Below, one piece after another: positions 42,428 to 51,030 of a stretch of 64,000 nucleotides of DNA; position 1 is the first letter of the stretch, and the number at the start of each line of letters is the position of its first letter. The translations under genes were made by a program, and so were the position numbers. The notes below the pieces were generated by a model. It saw nothing but the letters and a program-made list of their open reading frames with translations. It was not told the DNA's origin and searched no databases. The DNA comes from Amniculibacterium aquaticum (GTDB lineage: Bacteria > Bacteroidota > Bacteroidia > Flavobacteriales > Weeksellaceae): assembly GCF_003852705.1 (NCBI RefSeq), contig NZ_REFA01000007.1:48687-112686 (forward strand), written 5' to 3'.

Positions 42428-43873
42428 ATGAAAAAAATATTTACAACCATACTAGTCGCTACCTTATTGCAGTCGTGTGATAATGATGCGCTTACGGAAA
42501 TTAATTCAGATCCGAACAGTTATTATACAACGGTTCCATCAACTTTGTTAACTTATTCTCAAAAGCAGTTAACGGACTATGTAACCACGCCCAATGTGAA
42601 TGTTAATAACTTCAGATTGACCATGCAGTATTGGCAAGAAACGACTTATACAGATGAGAGTAGATACGACTTCGCTACCAGAAAAGTGGCAGACCAAGTT
42701 TGGAACTATCTGTATGTAAGATCTTTGAAAAACCTAGAGCAAGCCAAGAAATTGGTGAACGAATATCAGCCAACAGCAAATGAAGTTGCAACATGGCCAA
42801 CAACCAAGAAAAATCAATTGGCAATCTTGGATATTCTCCAAGTGTATTCTTACCAATTGTTGGTAGATGCTCATGGTAATGTGCCTTATTCTGAGTCTTT
42901 AGATGTGGATAAATTTCCGCTTCCTAAATACGATGATGGAGCAACCGTTTATGCTCAACTAATCACAAGGTTACAAGCGGATATTGCTAATATTGATGCT
43001 GCAGGCACCAGTTTCTCTAGTGGAGAAAAATATTACAATGGGAATATGGCAAAATGGAAATTATTCGCCAATTCTCTATTGCTAAAATTGGGTATTGCTA
43101 TTGCAGACTCTAACCCTGGTTTGGCTCAATCTACTTGCCAAGCTGCCATTGCAGGTGGTGTGTTTACAAGTGCTGCGGACAGCTGTGGTTTGCAATATCT
43201 GTCGGACTCTCCTAACTACAGTCAGTTGTACACCAACTTAGTGGCTTCTAATAGAAATGACTATGTTGCTGGTAAAACATTGGTTGATTATATGAACGCA
43301 AGGTCGGATGCTAGAAGATCTGCTTATTTTCAGTTGAAAAACGGTAGTTATATCGGAGGTGTAATTGGTAACAACTCTTCATTCTCTACACACTCTGCTC
43401 CAGGTACTTTTGCTTATGCAAAAACAACACCTGGTATTATGCTCAACTATACAGAGGTGGCTTTCTATCTTGCAGAAGCTTCAGCAAGATGGGGGATTGG
43501 TGGGGCTCCAGCAACATTGTATGATAACGCAGTTACGGCATCGTTCTTACAATGGGGGAAAACGGCTGCAGATGCAACAGCATATTTAGCAACCAATGCT
43601 TACGATCCTGCAAACTGGAAAAAATCCATCGGTGAGCAAGCTTGGGTAGCAATGTACGATCAACCGTTGGTAGGATGGAATTTCTACCGTAGATTGGATT
43701 ATCCTCAATTGGCGCCAGCAAACAACGCTGTTACTGAAGCCAACAACAAAGTACCTGTAAGGTTGATGTATCCTGTAGGGGAGATCACAACCAACCCATC
43801 CAACTACGATGCAGGTTCTAGTGCAATTGGCGGAGATAAGCTTTACACTAAAATTTTCTGGGACAAATTTTAA
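42428..43873 (+). CDS. SusD/RagB-like outer-membrane lipoprotein
   Basis: Surface lipoprotein that caps a SusC-type receptor and binds its ligand. The 481 residues start with a lipoprotein signal (TILVATLLQSCDNDALTEIN, lipobox LQSC, Cys at 16). TPR-like helical segments follow, as in SusD family members (LAILDILQVYSYQLLVDAHGNVPYSE; VAFYLAEASARWG). It is 12 bp downstream of the broken SusC-like gene and is itself intact. The substrate is unknown; no glycosidase or peptidase lies nearby. Confidence 0.92.
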   Translation: MKKIFTTILVATLLQSCDNDALTEINSDPNSYYTTVPSTLLTYSQKQLTDYVTTPNVNVNNFRLTMQYWQETTYTDESRYDFATRKVADQVWNYLYVRSLKNLEQAKKLVNEYQPTANEVATWPTTKKNQLAILDILQVYSYQLLVDAHGNVPYSESLDVDKFPLPKYDDGATVYAQLITRLQADIANIDAAGTSFSSGEKYYNGNMAKWKLFANSLLLKLGIAIADSNPGLAQSTCQAAIAGGVFTSAADSCGLQYLSDSPNYSQLYTNLVASNRNDYVAGKTLVDYMNARSDARRSAYFQLKNGSYIGGVIGNNSSFSTHSAPGTFAYAKTTPGIMLNYTEVAFYLAEASARWGIGGAPATLYDNAVTASFLQWGKTAADATAYLATNAYDPANWKKSIGEQAWVAMYDQPLVGWNFYRRLDYPQLAPANNAVTEANNKVPVRLMYPVGEITTNPSNYDAGSSAIGGDKLYTKIFWDKF

Positions 43874-43893
43874 TATTTTTATCTATACCCACG

Positions 43894-43920
43894 AACCGCT
43901 TCTTTGGAAGCGGTTTTTTA
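43894..43920 (+). terminator. Terminator after susD-like gene
   Basis: AACCGCTTC / GAAGCGGTT perfect stem with loop TTTG followed by a T-rich run that merges into the argS promoter. Confidence 0.92.
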
Positions 43921-43925
43921 TTTTT

Positions 43926-43933
43926 TATCTTTG
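43926..43933 (+). promoter_or_regulatory. argS promoter (-7 box)
   Basis: TATCTTTG fits TAnnTTTG exactly and lies 17 bp before the argS start, directly after the preceding terminator T run. Confidence 0.6.
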
Positions 43934-43950
43934 CCCATATTTTTATTTAG

Positions 43951-45714
43951 ATGAACATTAAATTACAAATACAAGAGAAAATTTCTGAAATCCTCATTCA
44001 ACAGTACCAGCTCGAAGGTGTTGTGCTGGAGGTACAAGAAAATAAAACCGATTTCGAGGGAGATTTCACCATTGTTATTTTTCCATTGGTTAAATTATTG
44101 AAAAAAAGTCCAGATGCTTTGGGAAATGAGCTGGGAGAGTTCTTGAAGACTGCTACCAATTATGTGGAAGGTTACCAAGTGGTTAAAGGTTTCTTGAATT
44201 TAATGCTGAAAAACAATTTGTTTGTAGATCAGTTTCAATTTTTGAAAACCGATTTGGGAACCGTGATGCCCAAAAATCAAACCGTGATGGTCGAATACTC
44301 TTCACCCAATACCAACAAACCTCTCCATTTGGGACATCTTAGAAATAACCTTTTGGGTTTCTCTGTAGCTCAAATTCTGAAAGAAGCAGGTTACGATGTA
44401 ATCAAAACTCAAATCATCAACGATAGAGGAGTGCACATTTGTAAATCCATGTTGGCTTGGCAAAAATTTGGTAACGGAGAAACTCCACAAACCAATAACC
44501 TGAAGGGGGATAAATTGGTGGGGAATTATTATGTGGAATTTGATAAGCAATACAAAACCCAAATCAACGAGTTGAAAGCTCAAGGCATCGAAGAAGAAGT
44601 GGCAAAAAAACAAGCGCCAATCATGTTGGAAACTCAAAAAATGCTACTGGATTGGGAAAATAACGATCCCGAAGTGCGACAACTTTGGGAAACCATGAAC
44701 GCTTGGGTCTATGCCGGTTTCAACGAAACTTATAAAAGAATGGGTGTCGAGTTCGATCAAATTCAATACGAAAGTCAAACCTATATTTTAGGAAAAGATC
44801 TGATAAAGGAAGGCTTGGAAAAAGGTGTTTTCTTTAGAAAAGAGGACAATTCCGTTTGGGTCGATCTGACCGATGAAGGCCTGGATCAAAAGCTGCTGCT
44901 TCGTGGTGATGGGACTTCCGTGTACATGACTCAGGATTTGGGAACGGCCGTGGAGCGATTCAAGGATAACGACATTCAAAAATTAATTTATACGGTTGGA
45001 AACGAGCAAGATTACCATTTCCAAGTATTGTTTAAGATTCTGAAAAAATTAGGCTACGCTTGGGCAGATCATTTGTACCATTTGTCTTACGGAATGGTCG
45101 AGTTGCCGGAAGGTAAAATGAAATCCCGTGAAGGTACCGTCGTAGATGCCGATGATCTCATGCAGGAAATGTACGAAACCGCCAAGCAAAAAGCTCAAGA
45201 ATTGGGCAAGCTAGAAGGCTTGACCGATGATCAGAAAGAAGCTTCCTATGAAACGGTAGGCTTAGGAGCTCTAAAATATTTTATTCTAAAAGTAGATCCT
45301 AAAAAGAAAATGCTTTTCGATCCTAAAAAATCAGTGGATTTCGAAGGAAATACGGCGCCGTTTATTCAGTACACCTATGCAAGGATACAGTCTTTGCTTG
45401 GCAAGTCCGGAAAGACCGAATTCAGCAGTTCTACGGACATCGTACTGAATGCTTCTGAGAAAAATGTACTCCTGCTTCTGTCCAGTTACAAAGAGGTGGT
45501 ACAAAAAGCAGCGGATGCGCTTAGTCCGGCTTTGGTGGCCAATTTTGTTTATGATTTGGTAAAGTCGTACAATTCCTTCTATCAAAACAATCCCATCCTG
45601 AATCACGATGACCAGAAAACCATAGATTTCAGACTTCATCTTTCGTTTCTCACGGCTGCGGTCATTCAGAAATCGTTGGCGTTGCTGGGTATCGGTACCG
45701 TGAATAGAATGTAA
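43951..45714 (+). CDS. argS: Arginyl-tRNA synthetase
   Basis: Charges tRNA-Arg with arginine in the cytoplasm. The 587-residue class I enzyme has an N-terminal Arg-tRNA-binding domain (residues 1-100), the HIGH-type motif as HLGH in SPNTNKPLHLGHLRN, the KMSKS-like loop KMKSREGTVV, and the C-terminal DALR anticodon-binding domain with the terminal GIGTVNRM. Start and length are typical. It is monocistronic, with its own promoter and terminator. Confidence 0.98.
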   Translation: MNIKLQIQEKISEILIQQYQLEGVVLEVQENKTDFEGDFTIVIFPLVKLLKKSPDALGNELGEFLKTATNYVEGYQVVKGFLNLMLKNNLFVDQFQFLKTDLGTVMPKNQTVMVEYSSPNTNKPLHLGHLRNNLLGFSVAQILKEAGYDVIKTQIINDRGVHICKSMLAWQKFGNGETPQTNNLKGDKLVGNYYVEFDKQYKTQINELKAQGIEEEVAKKQAPIMLETQKMLLDWENNDPEVRQLWETMNAWVYAGFNETYKRMGVEFDQIQYESQTYILGKDLIKEGLEKGVFFRKEDNSVWVDLTDEGLDQKLLLRGDGTSVYMTQDLGTAVERFKDNDIQKLIYTVGNEQDYHFQVLFKILKKLGYAWADHLYHLSYGMVELPEGKMKSREGTVVDADDLMQEMYETAKQKAQELGKLEGLTDDQKEASYETVGLGALKYFILKVDPKKKMLFDPKKSVDFEGNTAPFIQYTYARIQSLLGKSGKTEFSSSTDIVLNASEKNVLLLLSSYKEVVQKAADALSPALVANFVYDLVKSYNSFYQNNPILNHDDQKTIDFRLHLSFLTAAVIQKSLALLGIGTVNRM

Positions 45715-45736
45715 TTTTTTTTTCAAAATTTAAGGC

Positions 45737-45768
45737 AAAACCATCCATTTTTGGGTGGTTTTTTTTTG
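45737..45768 (+). terminator. argS terminator
   Basis: AAAACCATCCA / TGGGTGGTTTT stem with a TTTT-type loop followed by a run of T. Confidence 0.9.
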
Positions 45769-45790
45769 TAGCTTCAACAGGTGGAGTTTC

Positions 45791-45883
45791 TTTCAAGACC
45801 AGTCCAGCTTTCCGCTCTATCTTTTGTTTCGCTAGGCTCCACAAAAGGATGCCGCTGCAATCTGGGCTAGAATTTCCGGGCTT
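45791..45883. repeat. Structured intergenic repeat, copy B
   Basis: Second copy of the element at 36012-36115. The central stem is CTTTTGT (45821-45827) / ACAAAAG (45841-45847). After TTTTG, copy A has C pairing with G whereas copy B has T pairing with A: a compensatory change that keeps the pair. The loop is shorter than in copy A. It lies after the argS terminator. Confidence 0.8.
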
Positions 45884-46009
45884 ACAAATGGTGAAATGGC
45901 TTGAGGTGGTTAGGCTAAGGTTTGTTGTGATAAAAAAAATATTGACGGTTGATAAAACTGCAGTATTTAAATAAAAATAAAACTCGAAAGATCAATTGGG
46001 ATATTTATT

Positions 46010-46055
46010 AATAAAGCCGACTTTTGGTCGGCTTTATTCAACATCAATTGATGTT
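46010..46055. repeat. Hairpin followed by a 16-bp palindrome
   Basis: AATAAAGCCGA / TCGGCTTTATT is a perfect 11-bp inverted repeat around CTTTTGG (46010-46038). One base later comes the perfect palindrome AACATCAATTGATGTT (46040-46055). No T run follows, so a simple terminator is not a full explanation. Confidence 0.65.
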
Positions 46056-46142
46056 ATGAAGAAAATAGAAAGTATAGGCCAAAGGTATGCTGATTTTGAT
46101 TTTGACAAAAGAGGAAAAACACGGATTTTAAATACCGTTTAA
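46056..46142 (+). CDS. Possible 28-residue ORF, likely remnant
   Basis: ATG directly after the palindrome opens a 28-codon frame MKKIESIGQRYADFDFDKRG..., ending TAA. The start looks protein-like but the frame is short and I recognise no family. It may be a gene remnant. The rest of the 45884-46241 gap shows nothing else. Confidence 0.25.
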   Translation: MKKIESIGQRYADFDFDKRGKTRILNTV

Positions 46143-46241
46143 AATTCTTGTCTTAAACCTCATATTTTCATCTTCAGAGGATTCGACCTTTTAGCGAAAC
46201 CCAATGTTTGTTCTTGATCTTCGGAAGGATGTCTAGAATGC

Positions 46242-46274
46242 AAAAAAAAACGCTGGAAATTTATTTCCAGCGTT
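46242..46274 (-). terminator. tRNA-Gln terminator
   Basis: On the reverse strand AACGCTGGAAAT / ATTTCCAGCGTT is a 12-bp perfect stem followed by nine T, six bases after the tRNA 3' end. Confidence 0.92.
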
Positions 46275-46279
46275 GTAAG

Positions 46280-46350
46280 TAGACCCACAGGGATTCGAAC
46301 CCCAACAAACGGTACCAAAAACCGGTGTGCTACCGTTACACCATGGGTCT
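46280..46350 (-). tRNA. tRNA-Gln (anticodon TTG)
   Basis: A 71-nt cloverleaf on the reverse strand: acceptor AGACCCA / TGGGTCT, anticodon loop TTTTGGT with anticodon TTG, T arm GGGGTTCGAATCCC. CCA is not encoded. The -7 box TATATTTG (reverse strand 46368-46375) lies 18 bp upstream. Confidence 0.95.
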
Positions 46351-46367
46351 CTTTGTTTTCAACGGTG

Positions 46368-46375
46368 CAAATATA
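46368..46375 (-). promoter_or_regulatory. tRNA-Gln promoter (-7 box)
   Basis: TATATTTG on the reverse strand, exact TAnnTTTG, 18-25 bp before the tRNA 5' end. Confidence 0.6.
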
Positions 46376-46420
46376 CGGCTATTTTCAATACTTGCAAGTG
46401 TTTTCTCAAAAAAAATGTCT

Positions 46421-46428
46421 TATTTTTG
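46421..46428 (+). promoter_or_regulatory. menE-like gene promoter (-7 box)
   Basis: TATTTTTG at 46421-46428, exact consensus, 12 bp before ATG 46440. The leader would be very short. Confidence 0.55.
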
Positions 46429-46439
46429 AATAAATTTTT

Positions 46440-47492
46440 ATGCCCATGAGGTTTTTGGATTTTAATTCTCTTGAAACGAATAACTTACGCACTTCGGATG
46501 ATTTTGAAGAAAAAGTAGTTTTTTTTTGCAACGATTGGTTTTCGGCATGTGAAACGGTAGAAGTCCAGACTTCAGGTTCAACCAGTGAACCTAAAAAATT
46601 GCAAATTGAAAAATCCCGAATGAAAAATTCGGCTCAAATGACTTGTGATTTTCTTAAACTGAAAAATGGAAACACGGCTTTGCTTGCACTGCCCGTAGAA
46701 TATATTTCCGGAAAAATGATGTTGGTAAGGGCTATCGAAAGAAAATTGAAAATCTACATCACCCAACCTTCGCTGCACCCACTTTCAGAATTAAAGGAAA
46801 GTGTGGACTTTTGTGCACTTACTCCTTTGCAAGTCGAACGATCTCTGAACCACTTGCATAAAATTAAAAACATCATCATCGGTGGTGCGGCGGTTTCTGA
46901 AAATTTAAAACAAAAAATTCATCAACATCTCTTGGGAAACGAAAATAAGGTTAGGGTTTTTGAGACCTACGGAATGACGGAAACGCTATCTCATATTGCT
47001 TTGAAACAAATTTTCCCTAAGTGTGAAGATTTTTTTACGGCTTTTGATGGCGTGTCGCTGTCCCAAGATGCCAGAGGTTGCCTCAAGATTTTTGCTCCCT
47101 CTTTACACGATGGCATGCTTCAGACCAACGATGTGGTCAGCATTATTAACGATCATCATTTCAGATTCTTAGGCCGTGCTGATTTCGTTATCAACTCTGG
47201 TGGTGCCAAAATTTTCCCCGAAGAATTGGAACGAAAGGTGAAATCCACAATAGAAAATGAATTGGTATTTCTCGGTTTAGAAGATGAGGTTCTAGGTCAA
47301 AAACTGGTCTTGGTGGTAGAGTGTAAAGGGTGTTCTGAACAGGAAAAACAACAGATTAAAACTGAGATTTCAGAAATTAATTTTGAGAAATCTTTTCATA
47401 AGCCCAAAGAAATTATTTTTATCAACGAAATCCCAAGAACCAAAAACGGAAAAGTGAGCCGACTGAAATTGTTGGAATTCTTAAAGTCTTAA
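46440..47492 (+). CDS. menE: AMP-dependent acyl-CoA ligase, probable o-succinylbenzoate-CoA ligase
   Basis: Probably activates o-succinylbenzoate with CoA in menaquinone synthesis. The 350 residues carry the adenylation-family P-loop-like motif TSGSTSEPKKL, the ATP/AMP motif FETYGMTETLSHIALK, the hinge Asp in FLGRADFVINSGGAKI, and the catalytic Lys in IPRTKNGKVSRLKLL. It is shorter than E. coli MenE (about 450), as is common in Bacteroidota. No other men genes are nearby, so the exact substrate is inferred from family resemblance. Its stop overlaps that of convergent truA by 4 bp. Confidence 0.82.
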   Translation: MPMRFLDFNSLETNNLRTSDDFEEKVVFFCNDWFSACETVEVQTSGSTSEPKKLQIEKSRMKNSAQMTCDFLKLKNGNTALLALPVEYISGKMMLVRAIERKLKIYITQPSLHPLSELKESVDFCALTPLQVERSLNHLHKIKNIIIGGAAVSENLKQKIHQHLLGNENKVRVFETYGMTETLSHIALKQIFPKCEDFFTAFDGVSLSQDARGCLKIFAPSLHDGMLQTNDVVSIINDHHFRFLGRADFVINSGGAKIFPEELERKVKSTIENELVFLGLEDEVLGQKLVLVVECKGCSEQEKQQIKTEISEINFEKSFHKPKEIIFINEIPRTKNGKVSRLKLLEFLKS

Positions 47493-48220
47493 AAACGATA
47501 TCCAACATCCACCAAAAATAAACCTTGTGCTGGTGCCGATGTTCCGGCTGAATTACGATTCTTATCTTCGATAATTCGTCTGAGTTCTTCCACCGGATAT
47601 TTGCCACTCCCAATTTCAATCATCGTTCCGACAATGGAGCGCACCATGTTTCTTAAAAAACGATCGGCAGAAATGGTGAATTTCATTTCATCACCAATTT
47701 GCTCCCACTCGGCTTTGTAAATTTTACAAATGTTGGTTTTGTTGTCGCTGCCTACTTTGGCAAAACTGCTGAAATCCTCATATTCAAAAAGAATTTTGCA
47801 GGCTTCGTTCATTTTGTTGATGTCGATGTTTCGGCGCCAAATTTGCCAAGAAGATTCTAGGGCAAAAGGATTTTTTTTGGAGGAAATGTAATATTCATAA
47901 GTTCTGAAAGTTGCATCAAATCGAGCATGCATGTCATCTTTAACTTTAAAAATGCTCTGAACGACAATGTCACTTGGGAGAAAAGCATTCAGTTTATAAC
48001 AGAAATTGTCATCGATTTCTTTTGAAGTGTCAAAATGAGCAAAAATTTTCTTCGCATGTACTCCCGTATCGGTTCTGCCTGCCCCTGTGGTTTTTATTTC
48101 TTCGCGAAGGATGGTGCTTAATGCTTTTTCCATTTCCTCCTGAATGCTTATTTCATTCGGCTGAATCTGATAGCCAAAATAATTTTTTCCATTGTATGAA
48201 AATTCAATAAAATACCTCAC
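47489..48220 (-). CDS. truA: tRNA pseudouridine synthase A
   Basis: Forms pseudouridine at positions 38-40 of the tRNA anticodon stem-loop. The 243 residues include the catalytic Asp in GRTDTGVHAKK and conserved NSAGTSAPAQGLFLVDVGY near the C-terminus (family form P-AxGLxL). The start MRYFIEFSYNGKNYFGYQ is standard. It overlaps the menE-like gene tail-to-tail by 4 bp. Confidence 0.96.
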   Translation of the reverse strand: MRYFIEFSYNGKNYFGYQIQPNEISIQEEMEKALSTILREEIKTTGAGRTDTGVHAKKIFAHFDTSKEIDDNFCYKLNAFLPSDIVVQSIFKVKDDMHARFDATFRTYEYYISSKKNPFALESSWQIWRRNIDINKMNEACKILFEYEDFSSFAKVGSDNKTNICKIYKAEWEQIGDEMKFTISADRFLRNMVRSIVGTMIEIGSGKYPVEELRRIIEDKNRNSAGTSAPAQGLFLVDVGYRF

Positions 48221-48291
48221 AGAATTTTTTTTGCAAAAATAATCAATTCCATTTTACAACAAACTATGCTTTTGAAAATGAATTTTTTCAT

Positions 48292-48426
48292 TTAGAACTT
48301 GACTTTTTTCTCTTGAGTTTCTTTATTGATTTTAGATTTGCTCAATCCCTTGCTTTGTAATATTTTTGTGAATTGTTGATGGGCTTCAGTGCCGATTTGT
48401 ACTGTAAAGTCACAAAAAATAACCAT
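48292..48426 (-). CDS. Possible 44-residue small protein
   Basis: A reverse-strand frame from ATG 48426 encodes MVIFCDFTVQIGTEAHQQFT... with a Lys/Ser-rich C-terminus, stop at 48292. No family is recognised. The predicted lpxK promoter lies inside it on the other strand, so it may be chance. It occupies most of the truA-lpxK gap. Confidence 0.25.
   Translation of the reverse strand: MVIFCDFTVQIGTEAHQQFTKILQSKGLSKSKINKETQEKKVKF
48361..48368 (+). promoter_or_regulatory. lpxK promoter (-7 box)
   Basis: TATTTTTG, exact TAnnTTTG, with TTG about 20 bp upstream (48338-48340). It gives a leader of about 70 nt for lpxK-punA. Confidence 0.55.
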
Positions 48427-48445
48427 GAAATTTAATTTATAACCG

Positions 48446-49471
48446 ATGAAAAGATGGTATCTCTTTCCTTTTTCAATCCTTTATAACTTGGGGACTTCCA
48501 CAAGGAATATGCTTTATAACATAGGTCTAAAACGGTCGGTGAAGTTTCAGACGCCCGTGATCTGTGTAGGGAATTTATCGGTTGGGGGTTCTGGGAAGTC
48601 ACCGATGGTCATGTATTTGGCCGATCTGATTTCAAAATATTACCGTACAGGAGTGCTTTCCAGAGGGTACGGACGGATTACTAAGGGATACGGCATTACC
48701 AATTACGATAGCAATTATAAGTCGGTAGGAGATGAGGCGATGCAACTTTTCGAACGATTTAAAAATCGTTTTGTGGTTGGCGTATGCGAAGATCGTGTTT
48801 CTGGAGCTAAAAAGATGATTTCTGAAATGGATCTGTCCGTTCTTTTGCTGGATGATGCTTATCAGCACCGTGCCATAAAACCGGGATTCAATATCCTGAT
48901 GACGGATTATAACGATCCGTATTTTAAGGACTACCTGTTGCCGGCAGGAGATTTGCGAGAGTCCAGGTCTGGAGCTTCTAGAGCACAGATCATAATGGTT
49001 TCTAAATGTCCGGATGATCTTACAGAAGAAAAGAAGCAGTTTTATATTTCCAGAATTCGACCGAAAAACGCTCAAAAAGTATTTTTTTCTTCCATTAATT
49101 ATGATGAAAATATTTACAGCAACAACAAGTCTATTCCGGATAACAATTTAGCTTTTTATGATGTTTTATTGATCACCGGAATTGCCAATCCCAATCCTTT
49201 GGTAAAACATTTGTCTAAGTTTTCGGATAAGGTTAAACATCTAAAATTCAGAGATCATCATAGTTTTACGGAAGGTGATATTAAGAACATCCTGGCAGAA
49301 TATCGAAAAATGGGCGATTATAAAATGATCTTGACCACAGAGAAAGATTATGTGAGATTAAAAACTTATGATCAACTTAGAGATGTGATTTTTTATTGGC
49401 CCATCAATGTGAGTATTGATAGAAAAGAAGATTTCGACCAAATTGTATTGGATTATGTTAGAAAAAATTAA
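48446..49471 (+). CDS. lpxK: Tetraacyldisaccharide 4'-kinase
   Basis: Phosphorylates the lipid A disaccharide at the 4' position at the inner membrane. The 341 residues have a membrane-associated N-terminus (WYLFPFSILYNLGTSTRN), the P-loop in NLSVGGSGKSPM and a conserved region LLDDAYQHRAIKPGFNILMTDY (Asp-Asp-Gln-His signature). It overlaps punA by 17 bp, indicating translational coupling. Confidence 0.95.
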   Translation: MKRWYLFPFSILYNLGTSTRNMLYNIGLKRSVKFQTPVICVGNLSVGGSGKSPMVMYLADLISKYYRTGVLSRGYGRITKGYGITNYDSNYKSVGDEAMQLFERFKNRFVVGVCEDRVSGAKKMISEMDLSVLLLDDAYQHRAIKPGFNILMTDYNDPYFKDYLLPAGDLRESRSGASRAQIIMVSKCPDDLTEEKKQFYISRIRPKNAQKVFFSSINYDENIYSNNKSIPDNNLAFYDVLLITGIANPNPLVKHLSKFSDKVKHLKFRDHHSFTEGDIKNILAEYRKMGDYKMILTTEKDYVRLKTYDQLRDVIFYWPINVSIDRKEDFDQIVLDYVRKN

Positions 49472-50267
49472 AGAAACTGCAAGTTTTATCTTGGATAAAA
49501 TAAAAAGTCAGCCGGACTTTGCCATCGTTTTGGGTTCGGGACTTGGCGCTTTGAAAGATGAGGTGCAAGAATTGGAAGTTTTGGATTATCATGAAATCCC
49601 AAATTTCCCAACGACTACCGTTGTAGGTCACGGTGGAAAACTGATCTACGGACTTTTGGAAGGCAAAAAAGTGTTGATGATGAGCGGTCGTTTTCACTAT
49701 TACGAAGGACATTCTATGGAAACCATTACCTTTCCGTTTAGGGTATTTAAATTGTTGGGGATTCAGAATTTAATTGTTTCAAACGCTTCTGGTGGGGTGA
49801 ATTCTAAATTCAAGGTTGGCGATGTAATGCTTATCAAAGACCACATCAACATGATGCCGGAACACCCGCTCCGTGGGAAAAATATAGATGAATTGGGACC
49901 TCGATTTGTGGACATGAGCGAGCCGTACAATAAAAAAATGCTTTCCACGGTTGAGGATTTCGCTCAAGAAAATAAAATTCCATATCATGTGGGTACTTAT
50001 TTGGCGTTGCAAGGTCCAACTTTCGAAACACCTGCAGAATACGGCATGGTAAAAGCCATGGGTGCTGATGCTGTAGGGATGAGCACGGTGCCCGAAGTGA
50101 TTGTTGCCAAACATCAAGGTATGGACTGTTTCGGATTGTCCATCATTACCGATTTGGGAGGTCCGGACATTGCCTATGCTGTTTCTCATGAAGAGGTATT
50201 GCAAGCTGCCAATACGGCCATGCCCAATGTGGTTAAATTGGTAAAAGGCTTGGTGAAAAACTATTAA
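49455..50267 (+). CDS. punA: Purine-nucleoside phosphorylase
   Basis: Splits purine nucleosides with phosphate, for salvage. The 270-residue form from ATG 49455 (MLEKIKETASFILD) shows the phosphate-binding VLGSGLGAL, GHGGKLIYG, SNASGGVNSKFKVGD and the base-binding GPTFETPAEYGMVKAMGADAVGMSTVPE. A longer start at 49416 would run deeper into lpxK and has no family support. It ends at a bidirectional terminator shared with the convergent DUF937 gene. Confidence 0.95.
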   Translation: MLEKIKETASFILDKIKSQPDFAIVLGSGLGALKDEVQELEVLDYHEIPNFPTTTVVGHGGKLIYGLLEGKKVLMMSGRFHYYEGHSMETITFPFRVFKLLGIQNLIVSNASGGVNSKFKVGDVMLIKDHINMMPEHPLRGKNIDELGPRFVDMSEPYNKKMLSTVEDFAQENKIPYHVGTYLALQGPTFETPAEYGMVKAMGADAVGMSTVPEVIVAKHQGMDCFGLSIITDLGGPDIAYAVSHEEVLQAANTAMPNVVKLVKGLVKNY

Positions 50268-50286
50268 ACCAAAGTTTTGATAAATA

Positions 50287-50320
50287 AAAAAGGGTTTCGC
50301 AGTATTGCAAAACCCTTTTG
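50287..50320. terminator. Bidirectional terminator between punA and the DUF937 gene
   Basis: AAAGGGTTTCGCA / TGCAAAACCCTTT forms a long stem (one mismatch) with A- and T-rich ends on both strands, between two convergent genes. Confidence 0.88.
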
Positions 50321-50339
50321 TTTGGTATAAGTTCTGTGG

Positions 50340-50978
50340 TTATTTGCCTCCTAGAATGTTTCCTAGTATGCTGCCCAGTCCACCTTGTTGTTGGTTTCCA
50401 CCTCCGCCAAGTACAGATCCCAGTAGGTCACCAATTCCTCCACTTTGCTGTGCTCCACCTCCAAGTACGGATCCTAAAATATTGGATAACGGATCGTTAC
50501 TTGCTTGAGATTGAGATTGTGCGTTTCCTAGTACACTTCCTAGTAAATCTCCCAATCCTCCACCGGTATTTACGCCGGCTTGTTGTTTTTGCTTGCCCAA
50601 ATATCCCATAACCACTGGTGCCAACATGGATAAAAGTGGTCCAATTTTGTCCATAGAAATTCCTGAAGATTGAGCAAGCTGACTTTCTACATTCGCTTTG
50701 TTGCTTCCAAAAATATGAGAAAGTATAGAGTTGCCATCGGCTTCACTGGCTTCTGTAGGATTGTTAAGTACAGATCCGTTGTGCTTGTTCAGTGCGTTGT
50801 TGATGTTGTCGGCTTCTTCAGTGCTTTTTTCAGAATTTTTTCTTAACTGACTGATGATGATTGGAGCCGCAACGGCCAAAAGTGCTAAAATCTGACCTTT
50901 AGAAATACCGAAACGGTTTTCTGCTTCTTGTGCTACTTGGTCTCCGGAATTTCCGGTTAATAAATCTAATAAACTCAT
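50340..50978 (-). CDS. DUF937 domain protein
   Basis: Predicted cytoplasmic protein of unknown function. The 212-residue form starts MSLLDLLTGNSGDQVAQEAE at ATG 50978; a start at 51056 would add an unrelated hydrophobic stretch. The DUF937 core (residues 1-135) includes GISKGQILALLAVAAPIIISQL and GPLLSMLAPVVMGYLGKQKQ. The C-terminus is Gly/Leu/Gln-rich with repeats of GDLLGSVLGG, likely flexible. It follows the DUF2480 gene on the same strand. Confidence 0.88.
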   Translation of the reverse strand: MSLLDLLTGNSGDQVAQEAENRFGISKGQILALLAVAAPIIISQLRKNSEKSTEEADNINNALNKHNGSVLNNPTEASEADGNSILSHIFGSNKANVESQLAQSSGISMDKIGPLLSMLAPVVMGYLGKQKQQAGVNTGGGLGDLLGSVLGNAQSQSQASNDPLSNILGSVLGGGAQQSGGIGDLLGSVLGGGGNQQQGGLGSILGNILGGK

Positions 50979-51030
50979 TGTATGTTTTTTAAAATGAAAA
51001 TCAAATGTATAAATAATTAATAAAAGAAAG

